From an uncultured Prevotellaceae bacterium (GTDB lineage: Bacteria > Bacteroidota > Bacteroidia > Bacteroidales > Bacteroidaceae), in NCBI GenBank assembly GCA_900317305.1, contig ONGG01000034.1, positions 1 through 35,553 on the forward strand: 35,553 bases of DNA, given 5' to 3'. Below the pieces are notes generated by a model. It was not told the DNA's origin and searched no databases. It worked only from the letters and a program-made list of their open reading frames with translations. The translations under genes and the position numbers were made by a program. Below are positions 7,547-16,809 of the stretch, piece after piece (the stretch's first letter is position 1; each line of letters opens with the position of its first letter).

Positions 7547-9028
7547 TTAATAACTTCTTGCGATAATCACGCGGGCCACGGCGGGCTTGCCACTCACCAT
7601 GTCCACACCGGGTGTCTGCTCCACGCCGAAGGGCACGCAGCGGATGGTGGCCTGGGTCTCTTCCTTTATCTTGGCCTCGGTCTCTGCGGTGCCATCCCAA
7701 TGACAGAGGAAGAAACCGCCGTCTTTCACACGCTCCTTGAACTCCTCGTAGTTGTCGCATTCGTAGATGCGGCTGTCGCGCCATTGGCGGGCCTTCTCAA
7801 GCAGGTTTGTCTGGATCTCGTCGAGCAACTGCTTCACGTGCTCCACGATACCGTCGAGCGCATAGGTCTCTTTCTCCAAGGTGTCGCGGCGCATCACCTC
7901 GATGGTGCCGTTCTCCAAGTCGCGGCCACCCATCACCAAGCGCACGGGCACGCCTTTCAACTCGTAGTCGGCAAATTTGAAGCCGGGACGCTTGTTATCG
8001 GTGTCGTCGTATTTCACGCTGATGCCGGCAGCCCTCAGTTCGTCGATAACGGGCTGTAGGCGCTCACTGATGGCGGCCAACTGGTCGTTGCCCTTCGTGA
8101 TAGGTACAATCACCACCTGGATGGGGGCGAGGCGTGGAGGAAGAACAAGGCCATTGTCGTCAGAGTGGGTCATGATGAGGGCGCCAATCAGGCGGGTCGA
8201 CACACCCCATGAGGTGGCCCACACATATTCGGGCTTGTTCTCTTTGTTCAGATAGGTCACGTCGAACGCTTTGGCGAAGTTCTGACCCAGGAAATGGGAG
8301 GTGCCACTCTGCAAGGCCTTGCCGTCCTGCATCATAGCCTCGATGGTATAGGTGTCGAGTGCGCCGGCAAAGCGCTCTGTCTCGCTCTTCACGCCTTGTA
8401 TCACGGGTACGGCCATCCACTCCTCGGCAAAGTTGGCGTAGACGGTAAGCATCTTGCGGGCTTCGTCCTCGGCCTCCTCGCGGGTGGCATGGGCGGTGTG
8501 ACCCTCCTGCCACAAGAATTCGGATGTGCGGAGGAAGGGACGGGTGCGCATCTCCCAACGCATCACGTTGCACCACTGGTTGCACATCAGGGGCAGGTCG
8601 CGCCAAGAATGAATCCAATTCTTGTATGTGTTCCAGATGATGGTCTCCGAAGTGGGACGGACAATCAGCTCCTCTTCCAGTTTGGCGGCAGGATCAACCT
8701 CCACGCCACTCTTGTCGGCCTTGGCACGCAGGCGGTAATGGGTCACCACGGCACACTCCTTGGCAAAGCCCTCCACATGCTCGGCCTCGCGAGAGAGGAA
8801 TGACTTTGGTATCAGAAGGGGGAAATAGGCGTTCTGGGCACCTGTCTCCTTGAACATCTTGTCGAGCTGCGATTGCATCTTCTCCCAAATGGCGTAGCCA
8901 TAGGGTTTGATCACCATGCATCCGCGAACAGCCGACTGCTCGGCCAGGTCGGCTTTTACTACTAAATCGTTGAACCACTGGCTGTAGTTGTCAGCCCTCT
9001 TGGTCAAATCTTTCAATTCTTTTGCCAT
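7547..9028 (-). CDS. proS: prolyl-tRNA synthetase, eukaryote/archaea-like type
   Basis: A 493-residue class II aminoacyl-tRNA synthetase that charges tRNA-Pro. Seen: the N-terminal start [19 protein letters not shown], motif 1 region [14 protein letters not shown], motif 2 region [20 protein letters not shown], motif 3 around [17 protein letters not shown], then an anticodon-binding domain with [13 protein letters not shown] and a C-terminal domain ending in tyrosine. There is no YbaK-like editing insertion, and the length fits the archaeal/eukaryotic type that Bacteroidetes carry. The ATG at 9028 is chosen: upstream in-frame codons do not look like family sequence and overlap the promoter. 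First gene of a two-gene operon. Confidence 0.96.
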   Translation of the reverse strand: MAKELKDLTKRADNYSQWFNDLVVKADLAEQSAVRGCMVIKPYGYAIWEKMQSQLDKMFKETGAQNAYFPLLIPKSFLSREAEHVEGFAKECAVVTHYRLRAKADKSGVEVDPAAKLEEELIVRPTSETIIWNTYKNWIHSWRDLPLMCNQWCNVMRWEMRTRPFLRTSEFLWQEGHTAHATREEAEDEARKMLTVYANFAEEWMAVPVIQGVKSETERFAGALDTYTIEAMMQDGKALQSGTSHFLGQNFAKAFDVTYLNKENKPEYVWATSWGVSTRLIGALIMTHSDDNGLVLPPRLAPIQVVIVPITKGNDQLAAISERLQPVIDELRAAGISVKYDDTDNKRPGFKFADYELKGVPVRLVMGGRDLENGTIEVMRRDTLEKETYALDGIVEHVKQLLDEIQTNLLEKARQWRDSRIYECDNYEEFKERVKDGGFFLCHWDGTAETEAKIKEETQATIRCVPFGVEQTPGVDMVSGKPAVARVIIARSY

Positions 9029-9059
9029 CGTAAATCTATGGGTTTTAAGTTTCTGCCTG

Positions 9060-9090
9060 CAAAGGTAGTGCAAGCTGAGCGGAATACCAA
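9060..9090 (-). promoter_or_regulatory. promoter of proS
   Basis: On the minus strand TTGG (9087-9090), 19 bases, TACCTTTG (9060-9067). The leader to the ATG at 9028 is about 25 bases. Confidence 0.75.
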
Positions 9091-9115
9091 ACAAAAACTA
9101 TTTTTTGTTTCTATT

Positions 9116-9157
9116 CCCGAAGCGAAGCTTTACTTTGCCATACCGTCTGGCTTCGGG
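9116..9157. repeat. inverted repeat between divergent promoters
   Basis: CCCGAAGC (9116-9123) and GCTTCGGG (9150-9157) are perfect 8-base arms 26 bases apart. They sit between the proS and OmpA-like promoters in the gene-free stretch 9029-9364. The element could be a regulatory site or a structural remnant. Confidence 0.3.
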
Positions 9158-9249
9158 CAGCGTCTCTTGACATATTGTTTCCAATTTACCCAATCTATGA
9201 GCGAATCAGGGTAGATATACAAAAAAAACGAAAAATAATGGCTATTTTT

Positions 9250-9279
9250 TTTGTGCTTTTCGCTTTTTTACTATCTTTG
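9250..9279 (+). promoter_or_regulatory. promoter of the OmpA-family lipoprotein gene
   Basis: TTTG (9250-9253), 18 bases, TATCTTTG (9272-9279). The leader to the ATG at 9365 is about 80 bases and AT-rich near the start. Confidence 0.7.
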
Positions 9280-9364
9280 CAATCAGAATGCGTTTTACGG
9301 AAAATCGACGATTCGCTTGATCTTCCCCGCGAAATTTTTATTAACAACTAATAATTACATAATT

Positions 9365-10051
9365 ATGAAAAAATCAAATTTGATTGCATACGTGATGTGT
9401 GCTCTTATGGTTGTAGGTTGTCAAACTAACGCTGGCACTGGCGGTTTGCTGGGTGCAAGTGGTGGTGCTGTGCTTGGTGGTATCGTTGGTCAACTCATTG
9501 GTAAGAACACCAAGAGCACTGTTATCGGCGCTGCCGTTGGTACTGCTGTAGGTGCTACTGCTGGTACACTTATCGGCAAGCACATGGATAAGGTGAAGGC
9601 AAAGGCTGCTGCTGTGGAGAATGCACAGGTGACCGAGATCACCGACCAGAATGGTCTCACCGCAGTGAAGGTGGCTTTCGACTCGGGCATCCTCTTCGCC
9701 ACTGGCAAATACGCCCTCAACAACGCATCGAAGACCGCTCTTTCCAAGTTTGCCAACATGCTGAAGTCAGAGCCCCAACTCCTCATCGATATTCAGGGAC
9801 ATACCGACAGTACCGGTAGCGACAAGGTGAACGATCCTCTCTCGCTCAACCGTGCTCAGGCCGTGGCCAACTACCTCGTATCTTGCGGTGTTCCCTCTTC
9901 GCAGTTCCAGAACGTTTCGGGCTTTGGCTCACATCAGCCTATCGCCGACAACAGCACCGCTGCCGGACGTCAGCAGAACCGCCGTGTAGAGGTCTACATG
10001 TACGCAAGCCAGGCTATGATTGATGCCGCCAATGCTGGCAACCTCAACTAA
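9365..10051 (+). CDS. OmpA-family lipoprotein with glycine-zipper region
   Basis: A 228-residue outer-membrane lipoprotein that probably anchors the envelope to peptidoglycan. Residues 1-19 form a signal peptide with lipobox MVVGC (Cys19). Residues about 24-75 are a glycine-zipper segment (GGAVLGGIVGQLIG, GAAVGTAVGATAGTLIG) likely to insert in or pack against the membrane. Residues about 110-220 are an OmpA/MotB peptidoglycan-binding domain with IDIQGHTDSTGS, LSLNRAQAVANYL and the arginine motif GRQQNRRVEV. The start at 9365 is fixed by the signal peptide. It is monocistronic, with a strong promoter and terminator. The family is also known as YiaD/Pal-like. Confidence 0.92.
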   Translation: MKKSNLIAYVMCALMVVGCQTNAGTGGLLGASGGAVLGGIVGQLIGKNTKSTVIGAAVGTAVGATAGTLIGKHMDKVKAKAAAVENAQVTEITDQNGLTAVKVAFDSGILFATGKYALNNASKTALSKFANMLKSEPQLLIDIQGHTDSTGSDKVNDPLSLNRAQAVANYLVSCGVPSSQFQNVSGFGSHQPIADNSTAAGRQQNRRVEVYMYASQAMIDAANAGNLN

Positions 10052-10079
10052 TCCAGAACAATCATAACACTACAAAATA

Positions 10080-10106
10080 GGGCGGATGAATAATCCGCCC
10101 ATTTTG
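10080..10106 (+). terminator. terminator of the OmpA-family gene
   Basis: GGGCGGAT (10080-10087), loop GAATA, ATCCGCCC (10093-10100), then ATTTTG. A perfect 8-pair stem 28 bases after the stop codon. Confidence 0.8.
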
Positions 10107-10154
10107 TAATTACATGATAAAGACTATTTCGCCCTTTCATAACGCATCGTCCAC

Positions 10155-10877
10155 ATGGCATCAGCAAAGAAATCATTTGTAAGAAGAATCGTGAGTTTCA
10201 TCAAAAGGGTGCTCGCCTTTTTCTTCTGCTCATCCATCCTGGCTGTAGTGCTCTATCGGTTTGTACCGGTGCCCGTCACTCCACTGATGATTATCAGGTG
10301 TGTGCAGCAAGCGAAGAGTGGGAAAACAATCACCCTTCACCATTCTTGGACACCACTCGAGCAGATGTCGCCCCACATGCCTGTGGCAGCCATGGCCAGC
10401 GAAGACCAGCGGTTCTTCATTCACAAGGGCATCGACGGGGAGGCTATCGAGCAGGCCATGAAAGACAATAAGAAGCGCAAGGCCCGACGGGGAGGAAGCA
10501 CCATTTCGCAGCAAACGGCAAAGAATGTATTCCTATGGCCCAACTCCACATGGGTAAGAAAGGGATTTGAAACTTACTTCACCATACTCATCGAACTCTT
10601 CTGGAGCAAGCAGCGCATTATGGAGGTGTATCTCAATTCTATCGAGATGGGCGATGGCATTTACGGTCTGAAAGCAGTGGCGAAAGAGCATTTCGGAAAG
10701 GAACCCTCGCAACTCACGCGCTCGGAATGTGCGCTCATCGCCGCTACACTCCCCAATCCGCTGAAGCGCAACTCCAAACACCCCACACCATATCTGCTCA
10801 AACGACAAAAACAGATTGAGCGGCAAATGAGAAATATAGGTTCCTTCCCCAAAGAGGGAGAGAGCATAGACAACTGA
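10155..10877 (+). CDS. mtgA: monofunctional peptidoglycan transglycosylase
   Basis: A 240-residue GT51 enzyme that polymerises lipid II into glycan strands at the outer face of the inner membrane. A basic N-terminus and one membrane segment (about residues 15-36) anchor it. The catalytic block [16 protein letters not shown] carries Glu83, followed by [13 protein letters not shown], a [17 protein letters not shown] block and [15 protein letters not shown]. There is no transpeptidase domain, and the length is normal for MtgA. It lies 35 bases before the helicase gene on the same strand. No consensus promoter was seen immediately upstream. Confidence 0.93.
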   Translation: MASAKKSFVRRIVSFIKRVLAFFFCSSILAVVLYRFVPVPVTPLMIIRCVQQAKSGKTITLHHSWTPLEQMSPHMPVAAMASEDQRFFIHKGIDGEAIEQAMKDNKKRKARRGGSTISQQTAKNVFLWPNSTWVRKGFETYFTILIELFWSKQRIMEVYLNSIEMGDGIYGLKAVAKEHFGKEPSQLTRSECALIAATLPNPLKRNSKHPTPYLLKRQKQIERQMRNIGSFPKEGESIDN

Positions 10878-10912
10878 CATCACAACGACCACCATACCAT
10901 CACTTAACAGCT

Positions 10913-13333
10913 ATGGCATCAAGCGATAATTTGCTCAGCCAACTCAACGAAAACCAGCGAAAGGCCGTAGAGTATATCGACGGCCCTTCTCTTGTCATTG
11001 CCGGGGCTGGGTCGGGGAAAACACGCGTGCTTACCTACAAGGTGGCCTATCTGTTGCTCAATGGCTACAATCCATGGGACATACTGGCTCTCACCTTCAC
11101 CAACAAGGCCGCGGCCGAGATGAAACAACGGGTGGCAAAACTCGTTGGCGGCGACAGGGCGCAATATGTCAATATGGGTACCTTCCATAGCGTCTTTGCA
11201 CGAATCCTCAGGGTGGAGGCCGAGCAAATTGGCTATCATTCCAATTATACAATCTATGATGAGAGCGACTCCAGAACGCTCATCAAGAATATCATCAAGC
11301 AGCTGGCACTCGACGAGAATGTCTACAAACCGGCCAATGTGCACAATCTCATCTCGCTGGCCAAAAACCATCTTATCACGGCCGCACAGTACGAGGCCGA
11401 CAAAAATGTGTATGAGCGCGACCGCGACATGAAAATGCCACAGGTTGCCCAAATCTATAACGAGTATGCCCGCAGATGCCGACAGGCGAATGCCATGGAC
11501 TTCGACGACCTGCTGCTCAATACGTTCTTGCTGTTGCAGAATCATGAGGACGTACGCCAAAAGTATGTTGACCGCTTCGGCTTCGTATTGGTGGATGAGT
11601 ACCAAGACACTAATTTCGCCCAGCAGCAAATCGTTTATCTGCTCACCAAAGAACGGCAGCATGTGTGTGTGGTGGGCGACGATGCACAGAGCATCTATTC
11701 GTTCAGAGGTGCCAACATCGACAATATTCTAGGATTCAACAATCTCTATAAGGAAGCCCGACTATTCAAACTCGAACAGAACTACAGGTCGACCCAACTC
11801 ATCGTAAAGGCGGCCAATAGCCTCATCTCCCATAACCAATGGCAGATAAGGAAGGATGTGTTCAGCGAAAACGAAGTGGGCGATGCCCTGACTTATATCC
11901 CACTATATAGCGACCGTGAGGAAACCGTGGTGGTGTGCAAGCAGATCGCTAGGATCATGCGCACCGAGAATGCCGGGTATGGTGATTTCGCCATCCTCTA
12001 CCGCACCAATGCCCAAAGCCGAATCTTCGAGGAACAATTAAGGAAAGAGGGAATACCATATCGCATCTATGGCGGACTGAGTTTCTACCAGCGCAAGGAG
12101 ATCAAAGACGTCATTGCTTATTTCAGACTGGTGCTCAATCCCGATGACGAGGAGGCTTTACGCAGGATTCTCAATTACCCTGCAAGGGGAATCGGAAATG
12201 TCACCCTGGGAAAAATCCAGACTGCAGCCCAGCAGCACGGCATCAGTCTTTGGGCCGTCATCTCCAATCCCGTGGAGGCACAGCTCCAAGTTTCCAAGGC
12301 CACGCTCAACAAAATCGAGGAGTTCCGTCAGCTCATCCTCTGTTTTATGCAGCAGTCCACCACTACCGATGTGTTTACCCTTGGCACGGATATCGTACAG
12401 AAATCGGGCATCGCCCAGGATATCATGGCCGATATTACCCCCGAGGGATTGGCAAGAAAGGAGAATCTCGATGAGATGCTCAACGGTATGAAAGATTTCG
12501 TTGACTCCCGACGTGAGGAAGGTCAAGCCAATGAGGTGTTCTTGGCCGACTACCTGCAGGAGGTGGCATTGCTCACCGACCTCGATGGTGGTGATGATGA
12601 GGCTACAGAGAGGGTGACGCTCATGACGGTGCATAGTGCCAAAGGTCTGGAGTTCCCCACTGTCTTCGTTGTGGGGTTGGAGGAGAATCTCTTCCCAAGT
12701 CCGATGTCTACCGACACCCCACGCCAACTTGAGGAAGAACGAAGACTACTCTATGTGGCCATTACAAGAGCCGAGCGTCATTGCTTCCTTACCAGTGCGC
12801 AATGCCGTATGCGGTATGGGAGAATGGATTTCAATGCACAAAGCCGTTTTATACGTGATATCGACTCCTCGCTTATGAGCGTGGGCTCGAACACCCGTAT
12901 GGGAAACAATAATGAATGGAAGCCCAAACGCTTCGGAAGGGAAAACCTGCAGAATGCCAATCCTGTTGCCTCTCAGTTCAAGGCCGACCCAATGAAAAGG
13001 GCTGTGCCGCCCAGAACTCCCGAAAAACCGGTCGACCCCTTCTCTGAGCAATTCAAGCGCCTGCAGCAGGAGCATGGAGGACGCCTGCGACGGGTCACTC
13101 CCACAAAAAGCAGTCCCAATTCGTCAGGAGCCTCTGCTCCGTCAGGCCCATCGGCCGGCGTGGCTTACGACTTGCACGAGGGATGTGTCATCGAACATCA
13201 GCGCTTCGGTCGCGGTACGGTAGTGAAGGTGGAGGGAACAGGAGAAAACACCAAGGCCACCGTGGCCTTCGAAAACACAGGCACCAAACAGTTGCTTATT
13301 AAGTTCGCGAGGTTCAAAATCATTAGTTCATGA
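10913..13333 (+). CDS. pcrA: UvrD/PcrA-type superfamily 1 DNA helicase
   Basis: An 806-residue 3'-5' helicase acting in repair and in clearing replication blocks. Walker A is AGAGSGKT at residues 30-37, motif II VLVDEYQDTN near residue 228, motif III GDDAQSIYSFRGA, motif IV QNYRSTQLIVKAAN, and motif V/VI includes MTVHSAKGLEFPTVFVVGLEE and LLYVAITRAE. The C-terminal tail (about residues 750-806) has the Tudor-like VIEHQRFGRGTVVKVEGTG segment found in PcrA and UvrD, which binds RNA polymerase in other species. A long low-complexity linker (near residues 710-745) is rich in Pro and Ser. The esterase gene begins 16 bases after its stop. Confidence 0.94.
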   Translation: MASSDNLLSQLNENQRKAVEYIDGPSLVIAGAGSGKTRVLTYKVAYLLLNGYNPWDILALTFTNKAAAEMKQRVAKLVGGDRAQYVNMGTFHSVFARILRVEAEQIGYHSNYTIYDESDSRTLIKNIIKQLALDENVYKPANVHNLISLAKNHLITAAQYEADKNVYERDRDMKMPQVAQIYNEYARRCRQANAMDFDDLLLNTFLLLQNHEDVRQKYVDRFGFVLVDEYQDTNFAQQQIVYLLTKERQHVCVVGDDAQSIYSFRGANIDNILGFNNLYKEARLFKLEQNYRSTQLIVKAANSLISHNQWQIRKDVFSENEVGDALTYIPLYSDREETVVVCKQIARIMRTENAGYGDFAILYRTNAQSRIFEEQLRKEGIPYRIYGGLSFYQRKEIKDVIAYFRLVLNPDDEEALRRILNYPARGIGNVTLGKIQTAAQQHGISLWAVISNPVEAQLQVSKATLNKIEEFRQLILCFMQQSTTTDVFTLGTDIVQKSGIAQDIMADITPEGLARKENLDEMLNGMKDFVDSRREEGQANEVFLADYLQEVALLTDLDGGDDEATERVTLMTVHSAKGLEFPTVFVVGLEENLFPSPMSTDTPRQLEEERRLLYVAITRAERHCFLTSAQCRMRYGRMDFNAQSRFIRDIDSSLMSVGSNTRMGNNNEWKPKRFGRENLQNANPVASQFKADPMKRAVPPRTPEKPVDPFSEQFKRLQQEHGGRLRRVTPTKSSPNSSGASAPSGPSAGVAYDLHEGCVIEHQRFGRGTVVKVEGTGENTKATVAFENTGTKQLLIKFARFKIISS

Positions 13334-13349
13334 AATAATATTATCATAT

Positions 13350-14816
13350 ATGGTAAAACAACGTTTTCCGAGAATATTGGCCGCAGTTATTGTTACACTG
13401 CTTTGCAATGTGGCCTTGGCGCAGGGCGTGGGTCGACAATTCGTCATCACCATTCCTCACGATACCGATACCACTCGCCTGCATGTCTTCTTGCCCCAAC
13501 CTCAATCTGCCACCGGAAGAGCTGTCCTTACTTGTCCTGGCGGCGGCTATTCGCATCTGGCCATGCAGCATGAGGGTACCGAATGGGCAAGGTTCTTCTG
13601 CGAACAAGGGACGGCTCTCGTCGTTCTCGAGTATCGTATGCCAAAGGGCATTAGACAGGTTCCTGTGACCGATGCCGAGAATGCTATCCGTCTTATCCGC
13701 GACAGTGCGCAGGTCTGGGGCATCAATCCCTACGATGTGGGAATCATGGGATTCTCTGCCGGCGGACATCTCGCTTCTACGGTTTCCACCCACGCCGAAT
13801 TTGATGCCCGTCCCAATTTCAGCATCCTCTTCTATCCGGTTGTCACTATGGGCAAGAAAGGCCAGCATGAGGGGTCGTGCAAGAATTTTCTTGGAGAAGA
13901 CCGCGATGATGAGGCTGTCGTCCGTGAGTTCAGCAACAATCTGCAGGTGAGGCGCCATCTCACACCTCCCGCCATCGTGCTCCTGGCCAACGACGATAGG
14001 GGAGTGCCTCCTGTGACCAATGGCATTGCCTATTACACGGCCATGCGCAATGCAGGCAACAACTGCGCCCTGCACGTCTATCCTCAAGGTGGTCATGGTT
14101 TCGGAATCAGGACGTCGTTCGCTTACCACGACATAATGATGGACGAACTTTCTGCATGGCTGAAACGACTCAAGGCTCCAAAGGCCGATGCCGTCAGGGT
14201 GGCATGCATAGGCAACAGCATCACAGATGGGTCGGGTATTGATATGGCCGAGAACTTCGGCTATCCCGCACAACTGCAACAACTGCTGGGAGAGAATTAT
14301 CATGTGAGGAACTTTGGAGTGGGGGCAAGGACATTGCTCAACCATGGCGACCGGCCCTATATGCGAGAACTGGCTTGGAGAGATGCCCTGGCTTTCAACC
14401 CACAGGTCGTGGTCATCAAACTGGGAACCAACGACAGCAAGACGGAGAACTGGAAGTATAAAGATGAGTTTGCCGCCGACTATCAGCAAATGATCGACGC
14501 ACTCAAGGCTCTTCCTTCACATCCACGCATCATTCTCGCTCACCCCATAAAGGCCTTTAAAGACCAGTGGACGATCACCGATAAGGTTATCACCGAGGAG
14601 GTCATCCCTGCAATCGATGCCGTGGCCAATAAGAACAACCTTGAGGTGATTGACTTGCATGCTGTAATTACCGACTCCAAATACATTTTGAGCGATGGTA
14701 TACATCCCAATGCACAGGGTGCTCGATTGATGGCTCAGGCGGTTGCCAATGTCATCAAGACTCCGCCACCTGTGACCAATGCTAAAGCAAAGAAGAAAAA
14801 CAGAAAGTCTAAATAA
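13350..14816 (+). CDS. exported two-domain esterase: alpha/beta hydrolase plus SGNH hydrolase
   Basis: A 488-residue exported protein joining two unrelated esterase folds. Residues 1-25 are a signal peptide. Residues about 30-275 form an alpha/beta hydrolase of the acetyl-xylan-esterase/BD-FAE type: GGGYSHLA oxyanion region, nucleophile Ser136 in GFSAGG, Asp215 or Asp216, and His249 in GGHGF. Residues about 282-475 form an SGNH/GDSL hydrolase: Ser290 in CIGNSITDGSG, Gly in FGVGAR, Asn361 in LGTND, Asp449 and His452 in SDGIHPNAQG. Both active sites look complete. The tail is a lysine-rich stretch (KAKKKNRKSK). It is probably a carbohydrate deacetylase, perhaps removing acetyl or feruloyl groups from hemicellulose, which fits the arabinofuranosidase elsewhere in the window. 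The exact substrate is unknown. Confidence 0.85.
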   Translation: MVKQRFPRILAAVIVTLLCNVALAQGVGRQFVITIPHDTDTTRLHVFLPQPQSATGRAVLTCPGGGYSHLAMQHEGTEWARFFCEQGTALVVLEYRMPKGIRQVPVTDAENAIRLIRDSAQVWGINPYDVGIMGFSAGGHLASTVSTHAEFDARPNFSILFYPVVTMGKKGQHEGSCKNFLGEDRDDEAVVREFSNNLQVRRHLTPPAIVLLANDDRGVPPVTNGIAYYTAMRNAGNNCALHVYPQGGHGFGIRTSFAYHDIMMDELSAWLKRLKAPKADAVRVACIGNSITDGSGIDMAENFGYPAQLQQLLGENYHVRNFGVGARTLLNHGDRPYMRELAWRDALAFNPQVVVIKLGTNDSKTENWKYKDEFAADYQQMIDALKALPSHPRIILAHPIKAFKDQWTITDKVITEEVIPAIDAVANKNNLEVIDLHAVITDSKYILSDGIHPNAQGARLMAQAVANVIKTPPPVTNAKAKKKNRKSK

Positions 14817-14883
14817 TCATTTTTTTCTTTGGTCGAAACGACAATTTGAGTCGACTGTGTTAATTATACCTTATTATATATAT

Positions 14884-15777
14884 ATGTACGAGGAAATCAT
14901 TCAGAATAATATCAGGAAATTGGCTGAGGTGTCGCCAGAGGAGAAACTGCTTACTCCAGGAAATAACCGACAACTACCCTCTGTGGCGGCCCTTCAAAGG
15001 ATCGTGGAATTGGTGAAAGAAATCGTCTTCCCCGGCTATTTCGATGATCGGCAGGGCGACAAGAATTTCCGCGAATATCACATGGGTGTGAAACTGGAGC
15101 GATTGAGCATCTTGCTGCGCGAGCAAATAGCCCTGGCACTGCTCTTCGAGCGCGATTGTCAGGCCACCGTGGAATCGGAGGCACAGTCGATCATGGCAAA
15201 ATTCATCGACAGCCTATACGAAATCAAACGGCTGCTGTTCACCGATGTGCAGGCCATCTTCGACAACGACCCCGCTGTGAGAAACTATAGCGAGGTCATC
15301 TTCTGCTATCCTGTGGTGCAGACCATGCTCCACTATAGGGTGGCACATCAGCTCCATGTCATGCAAGTGCCCATCCTGCCCAGGATACTCACCGAGCAGG
15401 CTCATTCCTCAACAGGTATCGATATCAACCCCGGTGCGCAGATTGGTGAGTATTTCGCCATCGACCATGGCACGGGCGTAGTGATAGGGGAGACTTGTAT
15501 CATCGGGCATCATGTCACCCTCTATCAGGGCGTGACGCTCGGCGCAAAAAACTTCATCAACGACGAGAGTGGAAGGCCAGTCAACATCCCACGACACCCT
15601 ATTATCGGAAACCATGTCACGGTATATGCCAACTCCACTATTCTCGGAAGAGTCACTATCGGCGACAATACCGTTATCGGTGGTAATATTTGGCTCACTC
15701 ATAGCGTGCCGCCCAATTCCCGTATCTTGCAAAGCAAAGCCGTAGATGCTTCGTTCAATCATGGACTGGGCATTTGA
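14884..15777 (+). CDS. cysE: serine O-acetyltransferase
   Basis: A 297-residue enzyme making O-acetylserine from serine and acetyl-CoA, the first step of cysteine synthesis. The N-terminal two thirds is helical. The C-terminal part (from about residue 175) is a left-handed beta-helix with the hexapeptide series GIDINPGAQIGEYFAIDHG, GVVIGETCIIGHHVTLYQGV and TIGDNTVIGGNIW. His-Asp of the IDHGTG motif is present. It belongs to the longer serine acetyltransferase group. The start at 14884 follows a TATATATATA run. A weak promoter (TTTG 14845-14848, TACCTTAT 14867-14874) would give a very short leader. The vsr gene starts just after its stop. Confidence 0.92.
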   Translation: MYEEIIQNNIRKLAEVSPEEKLLTPGNNRQLPSVAALQRIVELVKEIVFPGYFDDRQGDKNFREYHMGVKLERLSILLREQIALALLFERDCQATVESEAQSIMAKFIDSLYEIKRLLFTDVQAIFDNDPAVRNYSEVIFCYPVVQTMLHYRVAHQLHVMQVPILPRILTEQAHSSTGIDINPGAQIGEYFAIDHGTGVVIGETCIIGHHVTLYQGVTLGAKNFINDESGRPVNIPRHPIIGNHVTVYANSTILGRVTIGDNTVIGGNIWLTHSVPPNSRILQSKAVDASFNHGLGI

Positions 15778-15800
15778 TCACAGGATTTAACCTTTCCGGC

Positions 15801-16307
15801 ATGACTCCGCTTGAAAAACAACGACGCCACGACAATATGGCGGCGATTCATTCCAAGAACACCAAACCTGAGCTCATTGTGAGAAAATACCTCTTCGCAA
15901 AAGGGTTCAGATACAGGCTCAATCATAACAGATTGCCCGGACATCCCGATATCGTGATGAGGAAATACCGAACCTGTATATTCGTCAATGGTTGCTTCTG
16001 GCATGGACATGAGGGGTGCAAGGCCTTCAGAATCCCCAAAACAAATACGGATTTCTGGGAAAATAAAATCGCCCGTAACAAGCAGCGCGACCACCAGCAA
16101 CGTTTACAACTGGCCAAAATGGGATGGCATTGCATCACAATTTGGGAATGTGAACTGAAACCCAGAAACCGAATGCAGACCCTTGTCGCCCTTGAGTATA
16201 CACTCAATCATATATTCCTAAGCGATCACTCCAAAGGGTATGCACCCTTTCAAGAATATCATGAGATGGCTGCCGATCAACGCCAAACCGATGAAAATGT
16301 TGAATAA
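15801..16307 (+). CDS. vsr: very short patch repair (Vsr-type) endonuclease
   Basis: A 168-residue endonuclease of the Vsr family, which nicks DNA beside T:G mismatches that arise when 5-methylcytosine deaminates. Seen: MAAIHSKNTKPELIVRKYL, the catalytic Asp in LPGHPDIVM, and the histidine/zinc region CIFVNGCFWHGHEGC with a later Cys in WECEL that would complete the zinc site. The ATG at 15801 is preferred. A TTG at 15774 would overlap the cysE stop and add nine residues. No cytosine methyltransferase gene lies nearby, which is odd because vsr usually neighbours one. It ends 160 bases before the first peptide gene. Confidence 0.9.
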   Translation: MTPLEKQRRHDNMAAIHSKNTKPELIVRKYLFAKGFRYRLNHNRLPGHPDIVMRKYRTCIFVNGCFWHGHEGCKAFRIPKTNTDFWENKIARNKQRDHQQRLQLAKMGWHCITIWECELKPRNRMQTLVALEYTLNHIFLSDHSKGYAPFQEYHEMAADQRQTDENVE

Positions 16308-16380
16308 TCGCCTTTTTAATGGGGAAATGGTACAAATAAAGGCTGATTGGTTAAAAAACGTTAATTATAGGCAACAACGC

Positions 16381-16411
16381 TTTGAAGTAAAGAAAAAACT
16401 ATATAAATTTG
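16381..16411 (+). promoter_or_regulatory. promoter of small peptide gene copy 1
   Basis: TTTG (16381-16384), 19 bases, TAAATTTG (16404-16411). An exact match to the Bacteroidetes consensus. The AT-rich leader is about 55 bases. Confidence 0.8.
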
Positions 16412-16469
16412 CAGCGTTATATTAATAACATCTTTAACTAATTGTATTAATACATTAAATTTTAAAGTT

Positions 16470-16610
16470 ATGAAGAAGACTTATTTCGAGCCGATGACAA
16501 AGGCTATGTCTCTGAATCTGAGCGCCGCTATCTGCAGCGAGCCTGAGGTTGTTTCTGAAGAGCCTGTAACTCCTCCCACAGACGAGGCCGTTCAAGCTCC
16601 TATGTTCTAA
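16470..16610 (+). CDS. small peptide copy 1 (candidate RiPP precursor)
   Basis: A 46-residue peptide starting MKKTYFEPMTKAMS, then LNLSAAICSEPEV, VSEEPVTPPTDEA and VQAPMF. There is no signal peptide or membrane segment. The N-terminal half is lysine- and alanine-containing and could form a helix, as leader peptides do. The C-terminal half is acidic and rich in Pro, Val and Thr, with one Cys at position 22. It is coding by several signs: own promoter, own terminator, and two further copies with the reading frame kept. The Bacteroidetes-wide pattern of small proteins starting MKKxYxxP is similar, but I do not know a named family. The S26-PqqD gene downstream suggests it is a substrate of that protein. 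That is inference. Confidence 0.75.
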   Translation: MKKTYFEPMTKAMSLNLSAAICSEPEVVSEEPVTPPTDEAVQAPMF

Positions 16611-16627
16611 TTCAGGACAGAAAGCAC

Positions 16628-16656
16628 AAGCCAGACTTTATGTCTGGCTTTTTTTG
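16628..16656 (+). terminator. terminator of peptide copy 1
   Basis: AAGCCAGAC (16628-16636), loop TTTAT, GTCTGGCTT (16642-16650), then TTTTT. A perfect stem, 18 bases after the stop. Confidence 0.85.
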
Positions 16657-16737
16657 TCTCTTCTCATTTCAACTACTCTTCTTATTGATTCTTTTTATAC
16701 AATTTTTGACTTGTGCAAAAAAAAACTACGCAATAAT

Positions 16738-16768
16738 TTTGTTTATTCAGAAAATAATCATACCTTTG
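16738..16768 (+). promoter_or_regulatory. promoter of small peptide gene copy 2
   Basis: TTTG (16738-16741), 19 bases, TACCTTTG (16761-16768). An exact consensus match, inserted between the terminator of copy 1 and the second peptide gene. Confidence 0.8.
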
Positions 16769-16809
16769 CGTTGATTTAAATATTTACTAACTATTAAATT
16801 TTTACAATT

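Noticed and set aside
13344-14489. Long minus-strand open frame (381 codons) opposite the two-domain esterase
   Set aside because: It is fully antisense to a gene with two intact catalytic motif sets, and its translation shows no recognisable family, signal peptide or composition of a real protein.
15774-15800. TTG start overlapping the cysE stop for vsr
   Set aside because: Possible by translational coupling, but the ATG at 15801 directly precedes the conserved domain, so the longer form is not preferred.
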